From Lepeophtheirus salmonis (lineage: Eukaryota > Arthropoda > Copepoda > Siphonostomatoida > Caligidae), in contig NC_052133.2 of NCBI RefSeq assembly GCF_016086655.4, positions 12,980,301 to 13,044,300 of the forward strand: a stretch of 64,000 bases of DNA, written 5' to 3'. The notes under the pieces are model-generated. The model saw only the letters and a program-made list of their open reading frames with translations. It was not told where the DNA came from and ran no database searches. The position numbers and the translations under genes are program-made. Below are positions 12,680 through 23,607 of this stretch, one piece after another (position 1 is the first letter of the stretch; every line of letters begins with the position of its first letter).

Positions 12680-12737
12680 GTAAAGTGATTTAAAATATGT
12701 GGTACTTTGACAAATTCATTTAATCAAATATCCCTAG

Positions 12738-12947
12738 GTAGGATCTGCCATATGTACATTCATTCTGGACATTGGAACGGATATTCACGAAGATGTTCCT
12801 CTAGTAATATTTGGTATATTACTCCTATTTGCCTCCGTCACATTCTTGTTTCTTCCTGAAACTAAAGGGATAACGTTAGCTGATAATTACGAGGACATGA
12901 AGAAATCAAAATCATTTTTTCATCGGAAAAGATCTGAGCGAGTCTAG
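12738..12947 (+). CDS. SLC22-like gene, terminal exon
   Basis: This 69-codon exon begins after CCCTAG and ends at TAG 12945-12947. It encodes the last two helices, then FLFLPETKGITLADNYEDM, the hallmark SLC22/MFS ending, and a basic cytoplasmic tail. It is fully open. The intron before it is only 58 bp. No AATAAA was seen in the next 150 bases. Confidence 0.85.
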   Translation, partial: VGSAICTFILDIGTDIHEDVPLVIFGILLLFASVTFLFLPETKGITLADNYEDMKKSKSFFHRKRSERV

Positions 12948-14125
12948 CAGTACTTTCCTCTGTATTATTCATGTAAATTCAAAGTTTGAGTAATTATAAA
13001 TTGTTTTGACGGACGTTACAGACGGCATAACAAACAAGGCATACTTGTATATATAAAGTAACACGCCACGAAGAATTACTAACTTCAACTGAATGTATTT
13101 TAACAAAGTTCTCATAGAACATATGAAAGGGATCTTAACCTGTCATCTCTTAAAAGTCCTATTTATATCGTGTCCACTCATTTGAGCAACCTTATTTTCA
13201 GTGAGTGTCAACTTAGCGACATTCATATGGACGAGCTTAATTTCAACAAGGTTAATTTCGGCGACTTTTCATATAATATATATTACATTACTGACTATCG
13301 TGGTGTTAAGAATAAAATAAGAGAAGTATATAGGAGTGACTATGACTCTTGTCAGATTTTGCATCAACTATGCAATCTTCCATGAGGTAAATAACTTTAA
13401 AAAGAGTCACTTAGTATGATGGCGTTCAAACACTCTGATTGATGGGTTACCGTAGAGTAGGGTCTTAAAAACGGGATACACATTCTCCGACAATTATCGT
13501 CGTGAGTGTTAAAAACGTTAATCTTTGATGGACTTTTTTGTCTAATAAGAATGACATTTATCTTGTAATAAATAATATATGAAAATGTCGCAGAAATCTA
13601 AATTCTTGAAAATTAGCCAGCCCAAATAAATTATTGGCCATATGAATGTCCCTAGGATGACACTCGCTGATAATAACCTCGCTCAAATGAATACACACCT
13701 TGTTGATATATTTAACGAAATGAACAAATTTATCAAAAAAGAAACTACTTCAAATAGATTAAAATGAAATATTAAAAAAAACCCAAAAAGACAACGGTTT
13801 GATAAGAAACAGTTTAATGCAGAAAAATCATAGCTCTATTTGAATTTAATCAAAGTATTATGCAGAGGGTGGGGGGGATGCCCTTCTCAATGTCATCATG
13901 CTGTAAATATTTGCTTCAAGTGCAGATATGTACTTCAAATAAAGTAAAACTTTTTTTGGGGGGGTTTTCTGTAGGAAATCTGGTTCCAATTACTTGGTTT
14001 AAAGCAATTGAAGATCCTTACATAACACCAAATCTGATGGCACCAATTTAGCACATTAGCATAATCGTCCCTAGATTTGTTTGCATTCAATTTTTTTGCA
14101 AATTTCAAATAATGAAAATGAATAG
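12948..14125. other. Intergenic stretch, nothing recognised
   Basis: A 71-codon plus frame at 13170-13385 (SECQLSDIHMDELNF) has balanced composition but no recognised family and no splice-site support. A G-run lies near 13868. Nothing else was identified. Confidence 0.35.
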
Positions 14126-14346
14126 TGTTTTGTACTACATATTATTCCTAAGTCGATTACATTCTTCTCAATCTTTTGTATTACCATAAGACGTTAGTAT
14201 AGTAGTCTACTTTTATATATGGTATTCACATATAAATATTCAAGTAGGCGAGTCACTATCATGTTGTAAGATCATTTATCATACAAATAAAACAGTACAC
14301 ACACAAAATGCCTCCCCCACGCCTGTCTATCAGTAACGTAACAACA
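14126..14346 (+). repeat. Left LTR of the miniature element
   Basis: TGTT...AACA ended. It aligns to 14721-14932 with small gaps, the best conserved part being the TACTTTTATATAT to GGCGAGTC block. A primer-binding-site candidate starts two bases after its end. Confidence 0.6.
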
Positions 14347-14720
14347 TCTGGTTTGAATCTCTAGAACCACAAGACCGATAAGGGCACGACTTGGCTCGTG
14401 ATCGTTCACGGGGTGATGGTGCATCGTTATGTTCATAAAATCAGGTAACGATTATGCGATCAAATCCAAAGTGTTTTGTACAGGTCTGACTTCTCTACTA
14501 TGGGATCTTCGATGTATTTTTATGGAGGAAAATACTCCAGAAACAAGAGGCGTTGTTCCTCATGTCCCAACGAGCAGGTGGTCTGGATCATTATTGTGTG
14601 ATTTAGATCCGTTGCATAGATGAAAATATTCTGGGAATGTGGATGAGCCGATGCTTACCTTGCATATTAAACTTTTGTTTTAATCAAAAGTTTGGTGTGG
14701 CTTGATGATTGAGAGAATAA

Positions 14721-14932
14721 TGTTGCGTATTATTCTGGCTAAGTCGTTTCTCTACCTCTCAATATCTAATATTATCATAAGCCGTTTCTTTGGTAATGTA
14801 CTTTTATATATAGTACTCACTTATAAATATCCCGTCAGGCGAGTCTCTGTCAGGTAGTATGTTCATGTAAATAAAACGTAACACATATCCTAGGTCTCCT
14901 CCACGCCTTTCTCTCTCGGTCACGTCACAACA
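14721..14932 (+). repeat. Right LTR of the miniature element
   Basis: TGTTGCG...CACAACA ended. Preceded by a short purine-rich run (GATTGAGAGAATAA), a candidate polypurine tract. Confidence 0.6.
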
Positions 14933-17900
14933 AAATTGAATGTATCCTTGTTTGTGTACAATAAATTAAAGCCATTCACTGATTTCCATAAATTGCACAA
15001 ATAAAAACTCTGGATCTAAATTGCAATTAGTTTAATTAAATAAAACATATTGTGAAACACTTTTTCCCAATATTTATTTTCGAAGGTATTTCTACAAACT
15101 CTTTAGAATCTCGCCTAAGAATGAAACCTCACCCACCCCACTACTACCTGCACAGTCGGATTATCACGCCTTATTATAAAGGAAGTTATGTTGCACTCCC
15201 TATATAAACACATAAAAAGGAGGCGAATAGACTATCTGGCAGAATATCTAATATTCAAAATTACCTTACACATCATGACGAAAAGTAGAAATCGACAGCT
15301 GACACAACGTAAATGTATATGTAAGTAGGTTACAACCATGGACAGACAAAACAATTTTATCATGTTCTTCATCTATCAAGACACATAAAATATTTGAAAG
15401 GATTTTTTTCTTCTTTTATAGCTATGTGTTGATTGACTCATATTACTCATAGTTGGATACAGATTTGTATCGTAAAGCACAAAACTGCATCTAATATATT
15501 TGCTTGAATCAAATAACTAACTGTTATATATTTTTTAATAACAAAACATTATAATTGTTCTTTATTAGCTATTATATACAAAAAAACCCGTGATTCAATA
15601 TGTTTTTATAGACTAAAACCCAAGAACCTAGGAGGACATTCTAAAGTTCCATTTCGGGTGGGGGGAAGGGTAAGCATTGTCAGCCTGTTAACGACATGTT
15701 AAATAAACGATAGTCCAAAAATAGGGGACAAGGATGTAAGAAATTGTAAAACTATCAAAAGGGTTAGTGTCCTTTTTTTACTCTTTTTGAATGAAAGGTT
15801 GAGAGATGCAAAACTAATATAATTTTATCATGTGATTACGTACGTTCGTAGGTATTCTCGAATATATCATTATCCTTATCTTAAAGTAATTTGTTCTAAG
15901 ACTCAACCCAAAATATCCAATGACTAAAAATGGGATGTGTGTAAAGGAAAAGCTTAGTAATAGCGATGAGAGAAGGAAAAACGGTTTTATGCGTGTGCTC
16001 TTTTTTGTTCATTATTTAATCATGCGTGCATGAATTGATATCTCCCTCTAAGAGAAGAATTCTTGCCTATGGAGTTAATTGATATAAAAATGCATAATAA
16101 AGTATATATAAACATATATATGGTTTTAAGTATAATTATAATATTTTCCCTTCACTAATACTATCTTAAATGTAGAAGGTTCGCCTCTTTATAGCAGTAA
16201 TTCATTCAGTAAATCCCTCTAAAATCATAAAACAGGGAGTTGATATTAACAAGGATCTTAATTCAGGTGTACCATAAGCAAAGTTGAGAATTTCTTTAGA
16301 GAAAAACGCGAGCACAGAGAAGGGGGGAGAAAGACTTATGGTATCATTGTTTTAAATACTGATGTGATTATCATATGCATGCTTTATTATGATTTTTGAG
16401 GCTATAACGAAAGTATTTATTAGTAAAATGTTTAATGAAGATATACTACGTATAATTGACTTAGACGTTTTTTATCCGTTACAGTAGATTTGAAAACGTC
16501 ACACCCCATGAAATTGTAATTCACTATGACCCATATTCTCAGAATAATAACTAATGAAATGACAAAGTATAGTATTTCGAAATACATTTGAAGTTCCAAT
16601 TTTAAAAAGAAGGCTTAAATTAAACATAATCTACATACTAAAAAATAAACCATCATACATATATGTTAAATATACAAAATTAAACAATTAGAATCTTATA
16701 ACTAATAATAACAATAAATTATAAATACAGAATATTGAAATAATAGATTGATCCAAATAGTATTTTCTTGTTCTGACATGAATTCAGTTAAATATGTCAT
16801 AAATTTAAGTTGCTAAACAAAAGCCAGACGTGGAGTTTAATAAAAAAAGATAATCACCCTTTTTTCCTTATGTGGAAGTTGCTATATACAATTGTGCACA
16901 TGATAGATAAGATCTAACTAATTATTAATAATAAAGTAAATGTCAAAATCATAAAATTAGACAATAAATATACTAATAAAAAAAATTTAGAATTAAATCC
17001 ATCTGGAAGATTTAGTGCAAAAGCTAATTATGTAGTAATGTCCGGCGATATTACTCCTTATTAAGGGCATCAAAAAAGATTTCCCCCCCGTTATTTATGC
17101 TTGTATAACAGCATACTATTATCATGAAGGATACGCACAATTGCTAATTATAATGCTACACCCAATGTAACTACCCACGTTGTTGTGACCATTTAAGCAG
17201 TTGTTTTTGCCTTTTATGAATTTTTTGAAGACCATTTCTTGGGGATTATCAACCATAGCTAATCCTTAAGTGATAAAAAAGTAATATTTATTCACTATTT
17301 AATATTGGAAAACCTAATGATCATACCCAAGTCTTTAAGGGAAGAAACTAATGTCAGACAAACTAGTTATGAACTATCCAAAGCTACTACTCCCGTTGCT
17401 GTGACCATATAAGCACTTGTTTTTGCCATTTAATGAGTTGCGTATCATAATTCTTGATAATTTTAGCTAAAATAGAACCATATTTTAGGATTAGATTTAA
17501 AAAAGAAATGAATACTTACTCTTAGATGGTACAAAATTCAGTGTTCCATTTCGTAATTTGGTGTGGATGACTCTAAATAGGCTGAAAATTATCTTAACTT
17601 TACAATTTACAATTTCCTAGATTTGTATTTCTATAAATGACATCATTACCACCATTCTCCTTTAATTAATGATGGTTCCTCGGGAAGGGATAAATTTACC
17701 CGCGTATTTCTCCATAAATTTTTTGAACGGAGGAGGATTAGCAATGGATTAGGTTATATTACATGCAATAAACATCTTTGTGAGATCAGAGTTAAAGTCT
17801 GACTTGATGCATTCATCATTAACTGGATTTTTTAGATGAATATCCATACTCATGTTATGATATGAGGATAATGAGTGGTGTGTAGTTCTAGATAGGGGAC

Positions 17901-18030
17901 TAAAAGCACATTTATATCGATAAATTCGACAAACCATCTGCTTCTCATCCGGTAAGTATTTTCCAAATTCCTGGGCCCCCATTTTCAGGAATCCAGAGAG
18001 AAGGCGAATTTATTTTAGGCATTTTATTCA
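14933..18030. other. Intergenic AT-rich region with dispersed repeat pieces
   Basis: No gene recognised. An inverted copy of the window-start repeat lies at 15931-16022, and sequence after it (to about 16340) resembles 30230-30420. A diverged direct duplication pairs 17163-17220 with 17381-17440 (GTTGTGACCAT..AAGCA.TTGTTTTTGCC). Everything else is AT-rich with no open frame of note. Confidence 0.45.
15931..16022 (-). repeat. Dispersed repeat, copy 2 (inverted relative to window start)
   Basis: Its reverse complement starts ATTAAATAATGAACAAAAAA and contains GAGCACACGCATAAAACCG, closely matching bases 1-106. Confidence 0.6.
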
Positions 18031-18203
18031 GTTCTCTATCGACTATCAGCATCTAATATTATATTAACATTGAATAATAAAGGCGGGAATGATAACGTTC
18101 TTGATAGAAGAAGATGTGAATTATTTAATCAATGATGCCATAAGTTTTTCTTTTCTTCTCCTCGCACGCTTTTGTATTCTTACCAAAATTATCACCTTTA
18201 ACC
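18031..18203 (+). repeat. Approximately 170-bp repeat, inverted copy at the window end
   Basis: The sequence from TCTATCGACTATCAGCATC through CTCCTCGCACGCTTTTGTAT to CCAAAATTATCACC matches the reverse complement of 63834-64000 with only scattered differences. A third, weak partial match (AATAAAGGCGGGAA) is at about 59499-59512. A diverged second unit (CCATAAGTCTCGCTCCTTCC) follows at 18211-18240. Confidence 0.75.
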
Positions 18204-18599
18204 ATAAGTCTCGCTCCTTCCTCTTCCTGCGCTCTTACAAAAAAACAAAAAAAAAACATATGCACTCCTTAGTTTCCAATTAAAGCAATAATTGCGATAC
18301 ACTTTTTCCAAAATTGTCTTGGAATCAACTATATTTCATTTCATCATCATTCAATTAATTGTAGTTTTTATTCTGTTTTCCTTATGTTATCCATAAAACA
18401 CGGAATTTTATTGATCTATTAATAACTATTGTTATCATCATTTCATAATTTTTAAACAATATATATATGTTGTTTGTATCAACATAAAAATAATCTTGAA
18501 AAAATCAAGAAAAGAAGAAAATATGAACAATTTTTTTATACTTCATATATCACTTCTTTACACTTCAATTATATCATCCAACATTTCATATGAAAAAAT

Positions 18600-18780
18600 G
18601 CCCAAACTCAGCTAGAAGTTAGCCAATTCTTCCAACTATGGAATTATTATTCAACAGCTGTTCAAAAGTGTTAAAAGCTTAATTCGACGAGTCAACGCTC
18701 AAAACGCTGATTAAGAGAAAAGAAGCAGAAAGATCTCATGTTGACAACACTATACTCTGTATATTTTTTTGCTAGTGAGG
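18600..18780 (+). repeat. Dispersed repeat related to 45.6, 54.2 and 57.0-57.4 kb
   Basis: GTTAGCCAATTCTTCCAAC plus GGAATTATTATTCAA match the reverse complement of about 57300-57390. GCTGATTAAGAGAAAAGAAG with the following ACAACACTATACTCTGTATA matches about 54250-54315 in direct orientation. Pieces also occur at 45590-45690 and 57035-57110. Confidence 0.55.
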
Positions 18781-18805
18781 TAACGCCATGATATACCAAG
18801 TTGTA

Positions 18806-19628
18806 CATTAAAATCTGGACACTTCAAATTTTAAACTTAAACGAGATATAATTTATTAATTAACAATAGAATTATAAAAAAAAAAGAATACTATAAATAT
18901 ATGTGTGTTTGAGCACTCTTAGTCATTAATGTAGCCACCCTAAGGATTCCAGAAGGAGGAAGGCCTGGCACCTGCAACAGATGTAATCCTCTGCCATGGC
19001 GTCCCAGTGCTGACTGACTGTGGCTTTGAGGGCCTCGGTGTTTGGATGAGAGTCACTGTAGGCCTTCCCTCCACATGCACACAAAAAGTGAAGTTGAGGG
19101 GGTTAGAAACAGGTCTGTAGTGAGACCAAAAGTGTTCAAAAAGAGTTCAAAAGACTTATCTAAAAGAGTATTGCAGCAGAAGAGATGGTTGTCTATAACT
19201 GCTGGTGTCAAAAGTGGTCTCTCCATCCTATCAAGAAACTGTCCATTCATTTTTTTGATAGCTCTTTGGACAGTCTGGTGTGTATGGGGCCTCATGGACT
19301 TGAGGCGATTTGTCTGGACTCTTTTCTTTAACTCCTACGGTTCCAGTTTGACCTTTTTTGACTGAGCCCTTCTTCCTCTCTAACGTTTTGGACTTGCTGA
19401 CGGCGTAGACGGTGGTGCTCGAAACTCCCAATTGCTTGGAGTGTGCAAATTGAAATTCGCCGATCACGTTCAAGTCTCATTTTCTAGACTTGTTCATAAG
19501 CTAGAGAGCTCAAGTTTTTTTTTTTTTTTGAAACTAACTGTTTATGTTTTAATATATCGAAATATGAATTAGTTTCAATCAGTCAAACATCATTTATTAT
19601 TAAATTAGGAAGTGTTCAGACTTCAATG
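18806..19628 (-). mobile_element. Tc1-type element, 823 bp, internally deleted
   Basis: The ends CATTAAAATCTGGACACTTC and, inverted, CATTGAAGTCTGAACACTTC are flanked by TA on both sides. Minus-strand transposase pieces are present: an HTH region (SKQLGVSSTTVYAVSK) near 19410-19440, then MRPHTHQTVQRAIKKMNGQF (about 19236-19295) and further N-terminal sequence to about 19055. A short C-terminal piece follows near 18930-19050. The catalytic centre is missing, so this is a non-autonomous copy. Frameshifts separate the HTH from the rest. Confidence 0.82.
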
Positions 19629-19920
19629 TAGCACTCGGTACATACCTACAGCCCAATATTTCATTACCCCCATATAGCCCCTTTCAAATAAAATCTGTCT
19701 ATTTATCATTGTTTATTGTGAGCTCTGATGCTCAGGTGAGTCACAGAATCCTAATATTTCACACACTCTCCTATTCCATTTAGAAAAGCCAGCTGACCAA
19801 AAATAATTAAAATCGGTGATATTCATCCCGTAAATTGCAAAAAAAAAAAAGTGGAATGACCCAATAATTCTTTGAAAAAAGCTTTGAAAAATAAAAAAAA
19901 CCTGAAGCATTCTATGACAT

Positions 19921-20140
19921 ATTTTTTTTAATGTTCCTTTAATTGGTTAGACGGAGTGGCAGTAAACATTATAGTATTACATTTTTTACTCAAACTAACC
20001 TAGGAATCTTTTTGGTGAAATCCATATGCTTAAAGTATATTTCTTTCTCTAGGGATCACCTGGGCACGAACGCACATTGAATTCAAGAAAATAACTTTTC
20101 CCGAGCGCGTTATCGGTGAGCTACGGCGACTCCGTCATAT
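19921..20140 (-). mobile_element. tRNA-derived SINE
   Basis: On the minus strand a tRNA-like head reads GCCGTAGCTCACCGATAACG (A-box-like, at about 20108-20127) and about 35-40 bases later GTGCGTTCGTGCC (B-box-like, 20063-20075). These are the internal promoter elements of RNA polymerase III. A unique body including GATTCCTAGGTT follows, with a terminal A-rich run at 19922-19931. A 5'-truncated copy with the same body is at 48489-48600. The two copies define the family; boundaries are approximate. Confidence 0.6.
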
Positions 20141-21712
20141 TTTATACATCTCTGCTATGTGGTGCCTGAAATGGACAACTTGCGTGGAAATGAGTTTTTT
20201 TCGTAGACAACTAAATTTGGACAAGAACTAATCACCTGATCACCGCTTCTTTAAAAAAATATATGAACCAATGAGCATCAAAATGACCGTAAAGAAATTA
20301 GGAAATGACCATATAACGGATAATTGGAAAAAGTTTAATCGCTCTGCGTCATACAAATGATATTTCGAAACATTTAAACATTGATAGTGTGAATTTGCTG
20401 TATTTTATGTTTGCAATACAGTTTTGTTCTTTGGGCAGTCTTTTTTTTATGTTCCTCTTAACCAATAGTGTTCAGTCACTGTACATTATTACCTTATTCC
20501 ACAAAAAAAACAAGACGCATTTGAACTTTTACTGTCGTTTAAACTAAAGATAGATTGTAAGTTTGTCGACCCCAAGTTTTATATTCACAGAAATGCTCGG
20601 ATACCAAAAATATACTGATATAATGAGGCAACTTCTTTTAAGTAAATTTCTGGTGAGTTAACATAAAAAAAATCCTGAACAAAAATCAAGGAAGTAATAA
20701 ATTCAGGCAATTTTGAGATATCCAACAATGATAATTATAGGTTAGAGACTTCATTTGATTTATGAGACTTCATTTGATTGAAATTTGGTCTTTGAAAGAT
20801 TTTTCTCTTTATAACGATGAATTTTCGCTACTTTAAGGGTAATTTGAGGCGTTTTCAAAGGATTTATCAAAATAGTCGCTTGATAGAAATATTGTAAATG
20901 TAATCCAGACTCAATTATAAGAAAAATCCTACTAACTTTCTTTTGTATTGCCCGATTAAAAAGCTGTCCCATAAATATCAATTTATATTAAAATAAAATA
21001 AGAGAATTATCATTAAATTAAGGGTACAATCGAAATTTACAGTATATTTATTATGAAAGACATTTAATTCCCATTCCAATTTGTCAAAAGCTGTTTACAT
21101 AGATATTTAGATAAATAACTAGTATAGTCTCTTCCCCCTCTCTACTTCTAACTAGTTTGATGCACTCGGCCTGTATGTTCTCCAATTTAGCCAATAATGT
21201 CTTACATCTAGCCTAACAAAGCTATTTTTCGGATCATTATAAATATTTAACTATTACTAAGATATATATGTTAACAAGACTGCAGTTTATCATAAAATTG
21301 TGTAATGAAGGTTTAGTTATAATTAGTAATGCGCTGGAGACCTTTTAAACTCGAAAAACTGGTTTTACAAATCCACAAAATGCTAATAATAAAAAAAGAG
21401 TGTGTGTGTAAAGAAATCTATGGCCAGAATGTTAGTTAGCACTAACATTAGTTGATATATTTTTGTAAGAGAAGAACCGGTTTGGGGGAATAATAATAAT
21501 ATGTACTTCATAATAGAAGATATTCGTCGTCAGTGCATTTTTTTTCTGCTACTACTTAGTAGTGAATATTTAGGAGATGAAGGAAACACAAATGGAATAA
21601 ATATGTAAACGAGTAGTGAAGTGAAGTGAATTTTCTAACTTTTATTTTCCTTCTTCTCTTTAAAAAAAAAGATAAAAGAAAAATTTGAAAAAGGAAGAAT
21701 GTACAATTCAAA
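20141..21712. other. Intergenic, AT-rich, upstream of the zinc-finger gene
   Basis: No gene or clear repeat recognised. A small duplication GAGACTTCATTTGATT occurs at 20747-20758 and 20764-20777. The zinc-finger gene's promoter should lie in the last several hundred bases, but no TATA box or initiator could be pinned down. Confidence 0.4.
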
Positions 21713-21949
21713 ATGAGTGGCGGTAAAATAGTTGTACTTGCATCCAAGGAAACTCCTGGGACTCAGTCCACACTTGGACCATCACAGTCTGTCCTACTTA
21801 TACAAAACGATGTTACAGCTCTTCGAGAGGACCTTATTGTTGAAGCAGGCAGTAAGGAGCCTCCGTGTTCTGTCAAAAGGAGAATTCTTTTAGTTGAAAA
21901 AAGTGAGCTTCGGAATGACTCTGTGGATGATAACATGCATTTTGGGCAG
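21713..21949 (+). CDS. Zinc-finger gene, exon 1
   Basis: The ATG at 21713 (context CAAAATGAG) opens 79 codons starting MSGGKIVVLASKETPG, with no finger and no signal peptide. The exon ends CAG at a codon boundary and the intron begins GCAAGA. The frame continues perfectly into the next exon only if this GC donor is used. Downstream of the donor the frame would run 12 more codons to TAA at 21983-21985, giving a short product if unspliced. Confidence 0.78.
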
Positions 21950-22014
21950 GCAAGAATAAGGACATTGCCAATATTAACCAACTAACATATTTTATCTTTA
22001 TTTTTATAATATAG
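21950..22014 (+). promoter_or_regulatory. GC-AG intron of the zinc-finger gene
   Basis: This 65-bp intron starts GCAAGA directly after CAG and ends TATAATATAG. No GT donor nearby restores the frame into 22015. The CAG|GCAAG context matches the known minority class of GC-AG introns spliced by the major spliceosome. Confidence 0.65.
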
Positions 22015-22271
22015 AATCCTTCATTTCATATACTTCCCGAATACAATAACGGAAATATTGTCGATAATAAGGATTTCTCATCGACAAATATCCCTTGTGA
22101 TGAACCAATGCTTAATAATAAACGCACCCTGCACCTTAAACCCATTGAAAAATTAAAAGATCAAAGGGTCTTGATGAACTCTCATTTTTTCCCTTCTAAT
22201 GATTTTAAGATTCAGAGACCAAAGTTTGAAGATGACTTTGAGTCCTTTGATAATGCAGAAATTATGGAAAA
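22015..22271 (+). CDS. Zinc-finger gene, exon 2
   Basis: The exon begins after ATATAG and ends AA before GTAAGT (phase 2). It encodes about 85 polar residues without cysteine-histidine fingers, including an acidic patch FEDDFESFDNAE near its end. This could be a protein-interaction or activation region, but nothing in it is recognised. The 65-bp first intron precedes it. Confidence 0.75.
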
Positions 22272-22631
22272 GTAAGTTTCTAAATTGGGTAGTATCCTTC
22301 ACTAATCCTTAATTAGATAGATTGTGGGAAAAAGTTTTATTTATGAATGATAAGTTAATCGTTTAGGATCTTGGAAATTCTAAACGATGGAACTAGTTTA
22401 AAGACCTAACATTAATTCATAATATTGCATATTTTTTGTTATTTGACGAATCAATCAATGTGAAAATGATGGAATATATCTTGTCAATCTTGTTTATTCA
22501 AATATTTTAAAGTTTTAGTTTCATATTATCGTCGCTAGTAACAGGGGCTTAGGAACTTCTATGATACACGATGAAGGCTAATGGGATCCATGATAATGAT
22601 AAAAATTTTAATCCCCTTTTTTTGATTTCAG

Positions 22632-23013
22632 AATCCAATCATTGACTGAAGTCAATGTAAAAGAAGAGAACTACTTGAATGACTATGAAGATATGGACTT
22701 CTACTCTGAATCTGAACTCTTGGATCCACTTCAAAACCATCCACTTGAGCTACCTCTCTCTACCTCCCTTATACCGAATACTAGTCCACAAAAGAGTGGC
22801 AATTTAGTTTATCTTGAACCTGATAACCCTTTACCTAAAGCACCGTCTCTTGTTAACCCAGTCCAATCCAAGTCTTCTAAAAGACTTTATCAAAAGGACA
22901 AGTCCTCAGCTGCCACTCAACAGCCTAGAGTACCCTGTAGGTTTTGTAATGGAACCTATAAGGCCACTTTCCTCAGTGAGCATATTCGTAAACAACATTT
23001 ATCAACCTCCAAG
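22632..23013 (+). CDS. Zinc-finger gene, exon 3 with finger 1
   Basis: The exon starts after TTTCAG, completing the split Lys codon, and ends AAG before GTAGGG (phase 0). Its first two thirds encode an acidic and proline-rich linker (DYEDMDFYSESELLD, then SPQKSG). Finger 1 follows: C-RF-C, then F, and a histidine pair spaced H-x4-H (HIRKQH), near residues 196-216 of the joined protein. If unspliced, the frame reads on to a stop at 23077-23079. Confidence 0.82.
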
Positions 23014-23079
23014 GTAGGGTGTGTCAAACCTTTCCTTTCAGTTTATTTTAAGCTATGTTTTTCCTCTTTGACCATATAG

Positions 23080-23306
23080 GGCTATCAAATGATCAAGTGT
23101 GATAAATGCGAAAAGTCCTTCAAAAGTGCAGAGAACCTTCGAAACCACATGGTGCGCTCACATCTCACTTGCTCCATTTGTGCCAAGAATTGCAAAACTT
23201 TCGTGGACCTGGATAAACATCATGAAGAGAGTCACAGTTGTTCAGTTTGTAAGAAATTATTCATTTCCAAAGAGAAAATTGAGAAACATAAGGAGGATAT
23301 TCACAA
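23080..23306 (+). CDS. Zinc-finger gene, exon 4 with fingers 2-4
   Basis: The acceptor is ATATAG and the donor GTAAGT (phase 2). Three consecutive fingers are visible: CDKCEKSF with HMVRSH, CSICAKNC with HHEESH, and CSVCKKLF with HKEDIH. They are closely packed, with linkers of only a few residues rather than the canonical TGEKP. Finger 3 has Cys instead of the usual Phe in its hydrophobic core (AKNCKTF), with Phe three residues later. The frame is intact. Confidence 0.85.
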
Positions 23307-23376
23307 GTAAGTTTTGAATTAGTCAAAAATCCATTTTTTCTTCAAATGTATGTATATATATACCTATTCTTAATAG

Positions 23377-23548
23377 AATATGCCAAGTCTGCTCATCAGA
23401 GTTCCTCTCTCTGGCCCAACTCACAGGTCATATTCAAAAGGAACATCCTAGATGTGCTATTTGTGGACTCATTTTCAAGAATCGAGGGGTCTTTGATAAA
23501 CATGAAAAGGAACATTATCAATGCTTGGATTGTGATTTTGTATTTAAG
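23377..23548 (+). CDS. Zinc-finger gene, exon 5 with fingers 5-6 and start of 7
   Basis: The exon begins after TAATAG and completes the Lys codon split by the previous intron. Fingers CQVCSSEF/HIQKEH and CAICGLIF/HEKEH are complete. The exon ends CLDCDFVFK just before GTATGT, so finger 7 is split between exons. The next intron (23549-24691) carries a GACCGAT-family repeat and an AT-rich repeat. Confidence 0.83.
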
Positions 23549-23607
23549 GTATGTATTATGAAGAGTTTTATCTTTTCCTAATCTTAGATGTTAAGATAAA
23601 GATACGT

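Larger units (their letters stand above)
2651..12947 (+). pseudogene. SLC22-type organic ion transporter gene, probably a pseudogene
   Basis: This locus encodes a major-facilitator carrier of the SLC22 (organic cation/anion transporter) family, which moves organic ions across the plasma membrane. Five exons can be joined with matching phases: 2651-2887, 7082-7593, 7696-7959, 12461-12679 and 12738-12947. They carry, in order, the amphipathic N-terminus with TM1, the G-(x)3-D-(x)2-GRR loop, the ESPRWL sugar-transporter signature, the IYTPEVFPTNVRS motif and the LPETKG C-terminal motif. The gene looks broken. There is an in-frame TAA at 7484-7486 and a frameshift near 7830-7836. No exon for the large extracellular loop and start of TM2 was found between 2888 and 7081. 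All visible splice sites are still canonical, so inactivation may be recent. A sequencing or assembly error, or a polymorphic null, cannot be excluded. Confidence 0.8.
14126..14932 (+). mobile_element. TRIM-like miniature LTR retrotransposon
   Basis: Two similar direct repeats, 14126-14346 (221 bp) and 14721-14932 (212 bp), both begin TGTT and end AACA. They share TACTTTTATATAT, AGGCGAGTC, CAAATAAAAC/GTAAATAAAAC and CCACGCCT blocks. After the left repeat comes TC then TGGTTTGAATCTC, which fits a primer-binding site: its complement ends in ACCA like a tRNA 3' end. Before the right repeat is a purine run GAGAGAA. The 374-bp interior has no gag or pol. These are the features of terminal-repeat retrotransposons in miniature. 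The repeats have diverged and no clear target duplication remains. Confidence 0.6.
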
